DNA of 64,000 nt, from assembly GCF_963666545.1 (NCBI RefSeq), contig NZ_OY762899.1:868001-932000 (forward strand), written 5' to 3'. Made by a program: the position numbers and the translations under genes. This document shows positions 18,508-26,925 of this stretch, piece by piece (positions within the stretch are counted from its first letter, which is position 1; each line of letters begins with the position of its first letter). This DNA is from an uncultured Bacteroides sp. GTDB taxonomy: Bacteria; Bacteroidota; Bacteroidia; Bacteroidales; Bacteroidaceae. The notes below the pieces were generated by a model, which had not been told where the DNA came from, did not search any database, and saw nothing but the letters and a program-made list of their open reading frames with translations.

Positions 18508-18539
18508 CAAAAATAGGCTGTTTTATATAGATAAGCAAA
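18508..18539 (-). promoter_or_regulatory. Bacteroides-type promoter of the second ECF sigma gene
   Basis: On the minus strand -33 TTTG (18539-18536) and -7 TATTTTTG (18515-18508) are separated by 20 bases and match the Bacteroides sigma-ABfr consensus exactly. The transcript would start about 55 bases before the ATG at 18446. Confidence 0.7.
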
Positions 18540-18699
18540 TAAAAATAGAAAAAGTATGTTTTCAGTTGACTTCGGAGATGCATTGTTCTTTACAAAAATC
18601 AAAGCACATTCTGTCCGCATCAGCATTGCATGCAGCTTTCGTAGGAAGCCAGGATTAATAGCAAAAAAAACCTTCGCTGTGTATCAGTTGTTTCTATCA

Positions 18700-18720
18700 A
18701 TCAGATGAATCATCAGATGA
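18700..18720. repeat. Short direct repeat ATCAGATGA, two copies
   Basis: Copies at 18700-18708 and 18712-18720 (12-base period) lie just after the stop of the NTF2-like gene, inside a weak AGTTGT/ACAACT inverted repeat. This may be part of that gene's 3' end structure. Confidence 0.3.
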
Positions 18721-18729
18721 AAAAGACAA

Positions 18730-19230
18730 CTAATTCATTAAGAGCGCCCCATCCCAGTGCTCTATCGCTTTACCGTTTACAATTTTCCATTGATCAAACC
18801 ATGTAGTAGTGTAAGTTTTGGATGAATCATTTTTAGTTTTTTGTTCGCTGACATAAGCCACCGTTACCAAATCGCCTTCGGCCACGACGGACACCACTTT
18901 GGTCTTCATTTTTTCCGGTATTGGAGTTGGCCTCACCTTTACTACTTCAGTAAAAAATGCCACAACAGCTTTCACCCCATTGGCTGCATTCGGATTATGT
19001 TGAATATATCCTTCGGAAATGTATTTGTCGGCCAACTCCCAATGATTACATTCCAGCAAATCTTTCACAATATGATATGCTACCTGCTTGTTTTTGTGCA
19101 GTTTGAGGTCGGTACTGGTGAACAAAGCTTCAGGGTTAGGGGCTGCTACAACCGCTTCCTGCGCCTGCAAATTATTGAATAACAACAGAGTTATCATTGC
19201 AAACAGACTGATCTTAATAATGGTTTTCAT
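18730..19230 (-). CDS. Exported NTF2/SnoaL-like protein
   Basis: 166 residues. A signal peptide (ISLFAMITLLLFNNLQAQ, cleavage near 23) precedes a single cone-shaped NTF2/SnoaL-like domain. Supporting segments are KQVAYHIVKDLLECNHWELA, DKYISEGYIQHNPNAANGVK, AVVAFFTEVVKVRP and TTTWFDQWKIVNGKAIEHWD. The motif YIQHNP followed by a C-terminal EHWD is typical of the polyketide-cyclase-like group annotated as ester cyclase or nuclear transport factor 2 family. The family has no single reaction; these proteins are usually of unknown role. It stands alone between two PULs, with about 750 gene-poor bases upstream and no clear promoter match. Confidence 0.8.
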   Translation of the reverse strand: MKTIIKISLFAMITLLLFNNLQAQEAVVAAPNPEALFTSTDLKLHKNKQVAYHIVKDLLECNHWELADKYISEGYIQHNPNAANGVKAVVAFFTEVVKVRPTPIPEKMKTKVVSVVAEGDLVTVAYVSEQKTKNDSSKTYTTTWFDQWKIVNGKAIEHWDGALLMN

Positions 19231-19979
19231 TTTTTATCAATTATTTGGGTGAATTTTAATTTAATTTTGCTCTGCGGAAACGATACGTCCCGAGAAAATC
19301 ACATCCAATGTATTTGAACGAAACATACAGAGAGGCTTAATGGTTCTTTCAATTTACTGAATTTTCAAAGCAGAGGTTTAATATCCATTGCCGTAAAAAG
19401 TATCATTCCATATAAATCCATTGAATAAATTTTATTTGTAAGGAGCGTAATAACCAAAAATCAGCATATTTGGCGAGATTATTTCGAAATTAGGAAAACA
19501 GAAGAAGCAAACATTCTTTTTATAAAAATCGAATATACATCAAAAATGAAAAAACGGCTAATTTTGCTTCTAAGCTTATATGTTCTACTATTTTCAAATT
19601 GCGATAAAGACAAATGATACAAATTATTATAGATTAACAATCAAGTGCTCTTACCTAATTTATGAAAGAGTGATTCAAGTTTAAGAGCCTTCTACTGACA
19701 AGGTTCCTATTTCCAGATGCATAATATCATATTAAAAAAAATAATACTTGTAACACCTTCTAATCCTTACTTAGAGAATAGATCCACATGAAAATACAAT
19801 AATTATTTTATATCCATTAAAATAAAAGTTTTATATTATTAGGGTACATCGTATCCTAGTTCAGCACATTCTTCTACCAACCAACACAGGGATCTATTTG
19901 TGCCATCTACAAAGAACTATCCTATCTCTCTATTTCTCACACAAAATCTATTATGCTGATTATTAGATATAGTTATTAC
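19231..19979. other. Gene-poor intergenic stretch with short coding fragments
   Basis: No full gene is seen. It should hold the promoter of the NTF2-like gene (minus strand), though no TAnnTTTG box stands out. It contains a 23-codon lipoprotein-like ORF (19546-19617, plus). On the minus strand at 19916-19839 there is a 25-residue frame (FFVDGTNRSLCWLVEECAEL...GYDVP, then stop) that looks coding-like but has an in-frame stop directly before it. Both could be gene debris. Confidence 0.4.
19546..19617 (+). other. 23-residue lipoprotein-signal-like ORF, probable gene stump
   Basis: ATG at 19546 gives MKKRLILLLSLYVLLFSNC DKDK and a TGA. This is a complete n-, h- and c-region ending in a lipobox-like LFSNC with Cys19, then only four residues. 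Asn at -1 is unusual for a lipobox. It most likely marks the 5' end of a lost lipoprotein gene. Confidence 0.3.
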
Positions 19980-22052
19980 TTAAGGCCTTTTCGGCCCATG
20001 ACGAGAAACGGGTTTATAATTAAGCAATAGAGAACTACGAGGTTCATTCAACATTAAACTTAGCCCCTCCATCAATTCTTTTCCTGTTTTTATCAAAACG
20101 TCTCCCGTATCATAGTTTTTTATTTCATAGTTCTCGCTCGGCATGAGTCCCGATAGATTTACCGTTATGAAATTATCTTCCGATTTTTCTCGTCGAAAAG
20201 CGACAACAAAACCAGTGCTATCTGATGGTCGATGCAGTTGGTAAGCCATCCAAATATGATCTGACGTCATATCTTCAACTGTCGTCAATGGATAATAATC
20301 TTCGTAAAAATAGGGTCTAACATCATTGAATTCTTTTTGACATTTTTGCATCTCCGTAAAAGATGATGCCCCATCTGTTATTTTCCAATTATAGATAACG
20401 GAAGTCCCAAAACTGGAACGAAACGTAAAATGATCATTTTTTTCAACTCCTGTTCCTGTAAGCGGCAGATAGAAATTCAAACCATATGTATGACACTGAT
20501 AACCTACAGGCTCTCCGTAGCTATAATCGGTACGCCATAAAGGAGCACTTCTCTTTATAGATTCGAAGTCAATGCGACGTCCGCCACTCGCACAATTATC
20601 AATGATAGATTCAGGAAAACGCTTTAGTAAGTAATCCCAAAAAGCATATAATCCTTCAATATGCCTTATTTCACAAATACCAATACGCCCCGGTTCATCA
20701 TTTTCTCTCCAAAAATTATCAATCTTCATATTAAAATCCTGACGATAATAATCTATGCCGTTTTCTTCCATCATATCACCTATAAATTTACAGAGCCAAT
20801 CCAGTGCCTCTTTATTGCCTAAATCGTACAAATAAGCATCTGTGCCTTTAGCATCTAGCATCCATTTACGCAACTTTACTCCCCAATCTGAATCCTTAAT
20901 TACCCTCTCAGGTTCAAACCAAACCATAAACTTAGCACCAGCATTGTGGACAGCATCAGATATAGGTTTTAATCCATCAGGAAAACGCTCCTTGTCTACT
21001 TCCCAATTGCCGACAGTATTCGCCCAATTTTTATTATGGGCAACATCGGCCGACTTAACGTACCATCCTGCATCAAGCCAGAAAACCTCAGGAACTAATT
21101 TAAAATGTTTATATCTATTAATCATAGCTAAAGCATAATCCGTAGTCAAGCAGGTGTATTCATTACACGGATAAGGATCTCCATAATTAAAACTGGTTGA
21201 AACGGGATATTTAGTTGGTTTTCCGTTAATCTTATGCGTTTGACAATTCAAGATAAAGCGACGAAACATATTATGACCGACCATACGGTTTTTACCATTC
21301 CAGAATAGCAAACAAATACTCGGTGTACGAATCGTCTCTTTTTCACGAAGATAGGTATCTAACCATTTCATCCCTGAGGCCAGAGATATACTATTATTGC
21401 TTGTTCTTTTAAAATCAGCAAACCATGTACCTGACCATCCAACTGCTACTATAGCTCCCTGATTGGATGAAGATTCTATATTAAAAAATGGAAATGCATT
21501 ATCCGAAGAACGACCACTTTGAGGAGACATACTTAACGTTTCTCCAGGTATCAGTATTTTTTTTCTAGGGTGGAAGTCAGCCTTAGAGACATGTGTTCCG
21601 TCTTCATAATGAAGTGTTATATCTCCCTCAGAGGGATATTGAAAATCTAAATCGACAACCTTTACTTCTTTTAATTCTTTTGAGTTCTTGTTGGATGTAT
21701 TAATAAACCGAAGCACCCATTCTACAGAATTGTAATCAGGATACCCTTTTACTTCACAAATTAATTCCAATCCGGTTTCTTTATCTTTCCAAGTATAAGA
21801 ATAAGATTTCACTCCAATCTCCGAATTTGCAACTTTTTCAGATGAGAAACTCCATTTCTGTATGAAATCTTTAGAATGTTTATTACCATATACAAAGGAA
21901 AAAGGGGGCTTTTTCCCTTTCCTAAAGTTGCTCTCAATCCATTTAATAATATCTACAGGTTTTTGTGAGAACTGATAGCTGACTCGCCCATTAACAGGCG
22001 TGCGAAATATAAAAACAGACAAGAGAATACACAAGCAATATATTTTTTTCAT
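19980..22052 (-). CDS. GH36-type alpha-galactosidase-like enzyme, exported (copy 2)
   Basis: 690 residues with a signal peptide (IYCLCILLSVFIFRTPVNG). An N-terminal beta-sandwich is followed by a TIM barrel with VPEVFWLDAGWYV, KFMVWFEPERVI, LYDLGNKEA, and YYRQDFNMK (nucleophile Asp439). Then come NCASGGRRIDFE (acid/base Asp495), APLWRTDYSYGEPVG and a C-terminal sandwich. The two Asp positions and the CxSGGxRxD motif place it in GH36/clan GH-D, where retaining exo-alpha-galactosidases are most common. The nucleophile motif is RQDFN rather than the classical KWDMN, so substrate preference may differ. It is the last gene of the operon, 7 bases after a clear paralogue. Confidence 0.85.
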   Translation of the reverse strand: MKKIYCLCILLSVFIFRTPVNGRVSYQFSQKPVDIIKWIESNFRKGKKPPFSFVYGNKHSKDFIQKWSFSSEKVANSEIGVKSYSYTWKDKETGLELICEVKGYPDYNSVEWVLRFINTSNKNSKELKEVKVVDLDFQYPSEGDITLHYEDGTHVSKADFHPRKKILIPGETLSMSPQSGRSSDNAFPFFNIESSSNQGAIVAVGWSGTWFADFKRTSNNSISLASGMKWLDTYLREKETIRTPSICLLFWNGKNRMVGHNMFRRFILNCQTHKINGKPTKYPVSTSFNYGDPYPCNEYTCLTTDYALAMINRYKHFKLVPEVFWLDAGWYVKSADVAHNKNWANTVGNWEVDKERFPDGLKPISDAVHNAGAKFMVWFEPERVIKDSDWGVKLRKWMLDAKGTDAYLYDLGNKEALDWLCKFIGDMMEENGIDYYRQDFNMKIDNFWRENDEPGRIGICEIRHIEGLYAFWDYLLKRFPESIIDNCASGGRRIDFESIKRSAPLWRTDYSYGEPVGYQCHTYGLNFYLPLTGTGVEKNDHFTFRSSFGTSVIYNWKITDGASSFTEMQKCQKEFNDVRPYFYEDYYPLTTVEDMTSDHIWMAYQLHRPSDSTGFVVAFRREKSEDNFITVNLSGLMPSENYEIKNYDTGDVLIKTGKELMEGLSLMLNEPRSSLLLNYKPVSRHGPKRP

Positions 22053-22059
22053 AATATCA

Positions 22060-24135
22060 CTACTTTTCTAAATTATAATGTAACAACAACGAACCTCTCG
22101 GCTGCTCTATATTCAACCGAAAGCTATCAGCTAGCTCTTTTCCTGTCTTAACAATCCGTACATCATTATCAAGATTTCTGATAATATATTTTTTATTGGG
22201 ATCCAGTCCTGATAAATGGACTACAATCGAATTATCCAATGATTTATAACGACGAAAGGCAACCACAATTCCACTATTATCCGATGGCCGATGCATCTGA
22301 TAAGTAAGCCAGATATCATCCCGAGTAAGGTCTTCTATCCCCGACAAAGGATAATAATCTTCATAAAAATAAGGTCGAACCTCAGCATATTCCTTTAGAC
22401 AGTTCTGCATATCTATAATAGAAACATTTTTATCTGTAATTTTCCAATTATAAATCAACGCACTGCTAATACTTGAACGAAAAGAGTACTTATCGGTTTG
22501 TAGTATACCTGTTCCATGTAATGGTAAAAAGAAGTTTAACCCATAGGTATGCCCTTGATATCCGTCCGGATCGTCATAATGATAATAATCACTACGCCAA
22601 AGAGGAGCACTGCGCGATATTGTTTCTAAGTCAATACGACGACCACCACTGGCACAATTATCAATTAATAAATTGGGGAATGTCTCCAAAAGATAATCCC
22701 CAAAAGCGTACAGCCCTTCAATATGTCTGATTTCCTTTATTCCCACACGCCCTGGTTCGTCGTTTGCTTCCCAATAAATATCAGGTTGCATATTGAAATC
22801 CTGACGATAATAATCTATGCCATTTTCACGTATCATGCGAGCAATATATTCACTCATCCAAATTCGAGCCTCCTTGTTGCCCAAGTCGAACAATAAATAA
22901 GTATCTTTATTACTATTAGGTATGTCAAGCATCCATTCAGGATGCTCTTCTGCCCACTGAGTTCCGCGAATAACCCGTTCAGGTTCAAACCATACCATAA
23001 ATTTCGCACCAATCTTATGAACCTCATCAGCAATAGGCTTTAATCCTTGAGGAAAACGTTCTTCATCTACAGTCCAATTCCCGACTGTATTTGCCCATGT
23101 TTGCCCATTCTCATAGTTAGATGCTCCCGTATTCCATCCTGCATCAAGCCAATATACTTCAGGCACAAGCCCAAACTGTGTATATCTGTGAATCATAGCT
23201 ATTGCATAATCTGCCGTCAGGCACGAATATTCGGTACATGGAGCGGGATCACGATAGTTAAATCCGCTAGAAAGAGGGTATTCGGCAAATTTCCCGTTAA
23301 TTTTGCGGCTTTGATGAGCTAACACGAACCGACGAAATTTATTATGTCCGATCATGCGGTCTTTGCCATTCCAAAAAAGCAAAGATACACTTGGCGTACG
23401 TATAGATTCACCTGTTTTTAAATAACTGTCGAAACGTTTCATCCCCGATTTTACCGAGAAAGTTTTATTGTCTTTTTTCACAAAGTCTACAACCCATGTA
23501 CCTGTCCACCCAATTGAGAACATAACACCTTGGTTTGCAGGAGATTCAATATTAAAAAACGGAAATGATTCTTCAGACGAACGCCCTCCTTCAGGTGAAA
23601 TTTGATAATTTTCCCCAATATTCATCACTCGCGTTCTAGGGTGAAAATCGGCCTTCGAAATATGATTACCTTCTGCAAAATGTAATTTAAACTGACCAGA
23701 CTCTGCATATTTCAAATCAAGGTCTATAGCCTTTACTTCCTTAAGTGACTTCGAATTGCCAGATCCGATATTAGTAAAATGAAGAAGCCATTTAGCAGCG
23801 TCGAAATCAGTATATCCGTCTACATCACACTCTACACGCAATCCACATTGTTTACTCTCATAAACTATGCGATATTTAATAACATTAGGCTCATCACTTG
23901 CTAGTCTTGTGAAAGAATGGTCCCACGACTGAATAAAATCATTTGAACTTCTACTATCATAGACAAACGAGAACGGAGGAATTTTTCCCTTTGCAAAACT
24001 ATTGTTTATCCAATATTTTATGTTTAGAGGTTTTGTAAAGAGTTTAGTCTGCGCCTGAGCTATTAAAGCCACAGGGAATAATACTATCAACAGTAATAAA
24101 CAAAGCCGCCTTAAACAGCACAACATATTATTCAT
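22060..24135 (-). CDS. GH36-type alpha-galactosidase-like enzyme, exported (copy 1)
   Basis: 691 residues. The signal peptide (LCLLLLIVLFPVALIAQAQ) and domain order match the downstream paralogue. The catalytic residues are both present: nucleophile Asp446 in YYRQDFNMQ and acid/base Asp502 in NCASGGRRIDLE. WFEPERVIRG and FDLGNKEARIW are also shared. Long colinear stretches (GRSSEESFPFFNIES versus GRSSDNAFPFFNIES; SLLFWNGKDRMIGHN versus LLFWNGKNRMVGHN) show tandem duplication followed by divergence. It follows the MFS transporter gene with a 24-base gap, within the LacI-type operon. Two copies suggest two alpha-linkages or acceptor sugars rather than simple dosage. Confidence 0.86.
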   Translation of the reverse strand: MNNMLCCLRRLCLLLLIVLFPVALIAQAQTKLFTKPLNIKYWINNSFAKGKIPPFSFVYDSRSSNDFIQSWDHSFTRLASDEPNVIKYRIVYESKQCGLRVECDVDGYTDFDAAKWLLHFTNIGSGNSKSLKEVKAIDLDLKYAESGQFKLHFAEGNHISKADFHPRTRVMNIGENYQISPEGGRSSEESFPFFNIESPANQGVMFSIGWTGTWVVDFVKKDNKTFSVKSGMKRFDSYLKTGESIRTPSVSLLFWNGKDRMIGHNKFRRFVLAHQSRKINGKFAEYPLSSGFNYRDPAPCTEYSCLTADYAIAMIHRYTQFGLVPEVYWLDAGWNTGASNYENGQTWANTVGNWTVDEERFPQGLKPIADEVHKIGAKFMVWFEPERVIRGTQWAEEHPEWMLDIPNSNKDTYLLFDLGNKEARIWMSEYIARMIRENGIDYYRQDFNMQPDIYWEANDEPGRVGIKEIRHIEGLYAFGDYLLETFPNLLIDNCASGGRRIDLETISRSAPLWRSDYYHYDDPDGYQGHTYGLNFFLPLHGTGILQTDKYSFRSSISSALIYNWKITDKNVSIIDMQNCLKEYAEVRPYFYEDYYPLSGIEDLTRDDIWLTYQMHRPSDNSGIVVAFRRYKSLDNSIVVHLSGLDPNKKYIIRNLDNDVRIVKTGKELADSFRLNIEQPRGSLLLHYNLEK

Positions 24136-24159
24136 ATTTTCCCGTCTTATAGATTTAAT

Positions 24160-25317
24160 TTATATTCTAATCTTTTTAACCTGCTTTATCAGCCATACCA
24201 TATAGAGCCAAACAAGTACAATAACAATAAGAGCAGCAGTCTGCGTTTTAAAGAAATCCGAAGCGACTCCAAGAAGAGGTGGCAAGACAGCTCCTCCCGA
24301 AACTCCCATTATTAACAGTGCGGAAACCTCGTTTGCTTTATCTGGAACACGTTTTAATGACAAGGAAAAGATTATGGAAAAAAGGTTGGCATAACCTAAC
24401 CCAAAGACACTCACAGAAGCAAGTATTACCCACATATTGTTGGTCAACAACATCGCAATAAGACCAGCTATTGCGAAAGATACACTATACTTAAAAAACT
24501 TAATTTCGGAGTATCTCAATAGAAAGATTCCTCCGCCTAAAGCACCTAATGTACGGGCAAAAAAGTAAATACTATTTCCTAATCCGGCCTCATTTAGTTG
24601 AAGGTTGCATTTTTCCATTAATAATTTAGGAAAGGTCGCATTTATACCAACATCTACTCCGACAAGCACTAGTATTCCAATAAAGAAGGCGAGAATGTAT
24701 TTATCTTTGAATAGACCGATTGTCACACTAAAAGAAACCGTTGTTGCCCTTTCCGACTCGGGAATGGGAGTTAGCCACAGCCAAATCAATGCTATCAATG
24801 ATGCTGATGCATAAATGGGGAATATAAGCTTCCAACCAAAGAACATTCCAGTAGCCCAACTTGCAATAATAGGACCAAAAAAAGAACAAATAGCCTTCAC
24901 AAACTGGCCAAGAGTAAGAGTTCCCGTTAGTTTCTCCTTATTTACAATATCAGTTACTAAAGGATTAAGCGAAACCTGCAATAAAGTATTTCCTATGCCA
25001 ACAAACGCAAAAGCAACCATAACAGATGCAAAGTCGTATGCAACAACAGGTATGCAAAGAGCAATGATATGTAGTACGAAACTTGTAAGAACCGTATTCT
25101 TTCGACCAATTTTATTCATTAACATCCCAGTTGGGATTGAAAGCACTAAAAACCAAAAAAAACATGAAATAGCTAACATATTAGCTAATGTATCATTTAA
25201 AAAGGGGAAATCCTGCTTCACATAGTTTATAGCGATGCCAATAATATCGACAAATCCCATCACGAAGAAGCCAAACATCACAGGCAATATTTTCATTACG
25301 ACAATTTTCTTATCCAT
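24160..25317 (-). CDS. MFS sugar transporter (FHS/FucP-like), inner membrane
   Basis: 385 residues, highly hydrophobic, with about 12 predicted membrane helices. The N-terminus (KILPVMFGFFVMGFVDIIGI, YVKQDFPFLND) and PTGMLMNKIGRKNT resemble the FHS group of proton-coupled sugar transporters (FucP, GluP). In the second half, LLRYSEIKFFKYSVS and LKRVPDKANEVSALLIMGVS are also typical. It should carry a mono- or disaccharide released by the PUL enzymes into the cytoplasm, where the ROK kinase of the same operon can act on it. It lies between a clan GH-A hydrolase gene and the GH36 pair. Confidence 0.88.
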   Translation of the reverse strand: MDKKIVVMKILPVMFGFFVMGFVDIIGIAINYVKQDFPFLNDTLANMLAISCFFWFLVLSIPTGMLMNKIGRKNTVLTSFVLHIIALCIPVVAYDFASVMVAFAFVGIGNTLLQVSLNPLVTDIVNKEKLTGTLTLGQFVKAICSFFGPIIASWATGMFFGWKLIFPIYASASLIALIWLWLTPIPESERATTVSFSVTIGLFKDKYILAFFIGILVLVGVDVGINATFPKLLMEKCNLQLNEAGLGNSIYFFARTLGALGGGIFLLRYSEIKFFKYSVSFAIAGLIAMLLTNNMWVILASVSVFGLGYANLFSIIFSLSLKRVPDKANEVSALLIMGVSGGAVLPPLLGVASDFFKTQTAALIVIVLVWLYMVWLIKQVKKIRI

Positions 25318-25342
25318 CAGATTGTATTTTTTCTTTATATAT

Positions 25343-26851
25343 TTATCTTTGACGACAAAGAAGAATGGTATTAGGCCTTAAAGCAATACAAAGTTTGCTG
25401 CTCTTTATAGAAATATTCTCATGGGACGCTATCATCTGATCACCAGTTGGCAAAGTCCCTTCTTCGTATCTATAAATATCAAACAAACCATCTATCAATG
25501 AATTTTTTACTGCTAAATATTTTAAAGAATCTGTTGCATTAGCAAAAGCATAAACCCATTTACCATCATCATTTTTAAAAGCACAACCTATTGCAAAGTC
25601 ATCATTAAGATCTATCGGATAAATTTCTGCTCCCGGTTTTAAGAAACGTGTCAGCAAAGAATACGAATAATACTGAGGACGTACTTCATAATCCCTTTGA
25701 ATTTTGGTATAAGTAGAATCTTCTTTATATGCATCTTTTATATATTTCCACAGTCCTAGTTGCTGCATTTGCGAGTAATCGGCATCTCGACCGTAATATT
25801 GATCAATCAGGCTCCAATAACTCACTCCAGCCGCTCCAGCATTGAGAAAGTTAAGCACCAAACGAGTCATCAACACGCCTCTCGCATAAAGATCAATATC
25901 TTTTTGTCGAGTGGCTCCAACACACATATTTGAGCCAAATTCCCCGACTAAATGCTTTTTACCTGCTAGAGCAGCAATATTGACATTTCTCTTCTCCCAA
26001 TTAAAGATGGAATCATTCGGTGTATCGTACCCGAAAATATAAGTATGAGAGTTGAAAATATCTGCCACGTCAGCCAAATTATTAGCACAATCACTTAAGT
26101 AAAATGTTCTTGTATCCGTATTGTCCGATAGATTGAATCGAACTTTCTTTCTTATGCCATCTTTTTTGAAACGAGCATCCAGTATTCTTGCCATTTTAAT
26201 ATATTCAGACGATGTAAGTAAAGGACCACCATCAGGCTCATTCATCGGGGTAATTTCTTTTATACAAGTATATTTTTTATCTTCAATAAGGTGTTTGATT
26301 AATATTGAGAAATTTTCAGCCCATTCGTCATAATTCACAGGAGCTGTTATCCATGCTTCTTTTTTCTCAGGGTCGGCCATAAAACAGGTTTTCACATGAG
26401 AATATTTCGGATCAATCAATGATACCCAGACCGGACAACCCCAAACAACGATGCAGACATCCATCTTTTGTTCCTGAGCCAAGTCAAGAACTTTATACAA
26501 TGATTGCATCTCGGGAGAATCAAACGTAAATTTACTCCAATCGGTCTTATGAGGATCATTATTATCATTAACCGGTTCATACCATTGAGGCAACACCATT
26601 ACTCTTACCTTCTGCAAATTCATCATTTTAACTCTTTCCACCACATATTGCCAATCCAACTGCCTGGAACCATCATTGCGAGTTAAGTTTTGAGAGAAAA
26701 AATGAGGATCAAGTTCTGCGCCCATAGCCTCCAACCTTGTTCCTGTGGGTTGCCCCACAAATACATCGGTATATATTTTGCTTTCCTTGCACGAAACAGC
26801 AACAAAAAACAAGATAATATTTATAAAACAAAAAACAAGAATATTTTTCAT
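25343..26851 (-). CDS. Clan GH-A glycoside hydrolase, family not assigned, lipoprotein (copy 2)
   Basis: 502 residues with a lipoprotein-like signal (NIILFFVAVSC). It shows a TIM barrel with the two clan GH-A glutamates. The acid/base is Glu205 in TPMNEPDGG and the nucleophile Glu304 in HLVGEFGSN. A small C-terminal beta domain ends SSKLCIALRPNTILLC. Conserved segments near the start (GAELDPHFFSQNLTRNDGS, LPQWYEPVNDNNDPHK) are shared with the paralogue at 28608-30179. The layout recalls GH5, GH30 or GH39, but I cannot place it in a family. It should be a retaining beta- or alpha-L-specific hydrolase acting at the cell surface. Confidence 0.75.
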   Translation of the reverse strand: MKNILVFCFINIILFFVAVSCKESKIYTDVFVGQPTGTRLEAMGAELDPHFFSQNLTRNDGSRQLDWQYVVERVKMMNLQKVRVMVLPQWYEPVNDNNDPHKTDWSKFTFDSPEMQSLYKVLDLAQEQKMDVCIVVWGCPVWVSLIDPKYSHVKTCFMADPEKKEAWITAPVNYDEWAENFSILIKHLIEDKKYTCIKEITPMNEPDGGPLLTSSEYIKMARILDARFKKDGIRKKVRFNLSDNTDTRTFYLSDCANNLADVADIFNSHTYIFGYDTPNDSIFNWEKRNVNIAALAGKKHLVGEFGSNMCVGATRQKDIDLYARGVLMTRLVLNFLNAGAAGVSYWSLIDQYYGRDADYSQMQQLGLWKYIKDAYKEDSTYTKIQRDYEVRPQYYSYSLLTRFLKPGAEIYPIDLNDDFAIGCAFKNDDGKWVYAFANATDSLKYLAVKNSLIDGLFDIYRYEEGTLPTGDQMIASHENISIKSSKLCIALRPNTILLCRQR

Positions 26852-26925
26852 TACATTTTAATTTTGGTTTTCCAAATTAATGATATGGGCTTATGGTAGC
26901 CCATATCATTAAGCTATTTGGCACA

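Noticed and set aside
18700-18720. Direct repeats as a possible CRISPR or attachment site
   Set aside because: Only two 9-base copies with a 3-base spacer; far too short for CRISPR and no integrase nearby.
19839-19916. 25-residue coding-like fragment FFVDGTNRSLCWLVEECAEL...
   Set aside because: It looks like the end of a real protein, but I cannot name a family and there is an in-frame stop immediately before it, so it is not listed as a gene.
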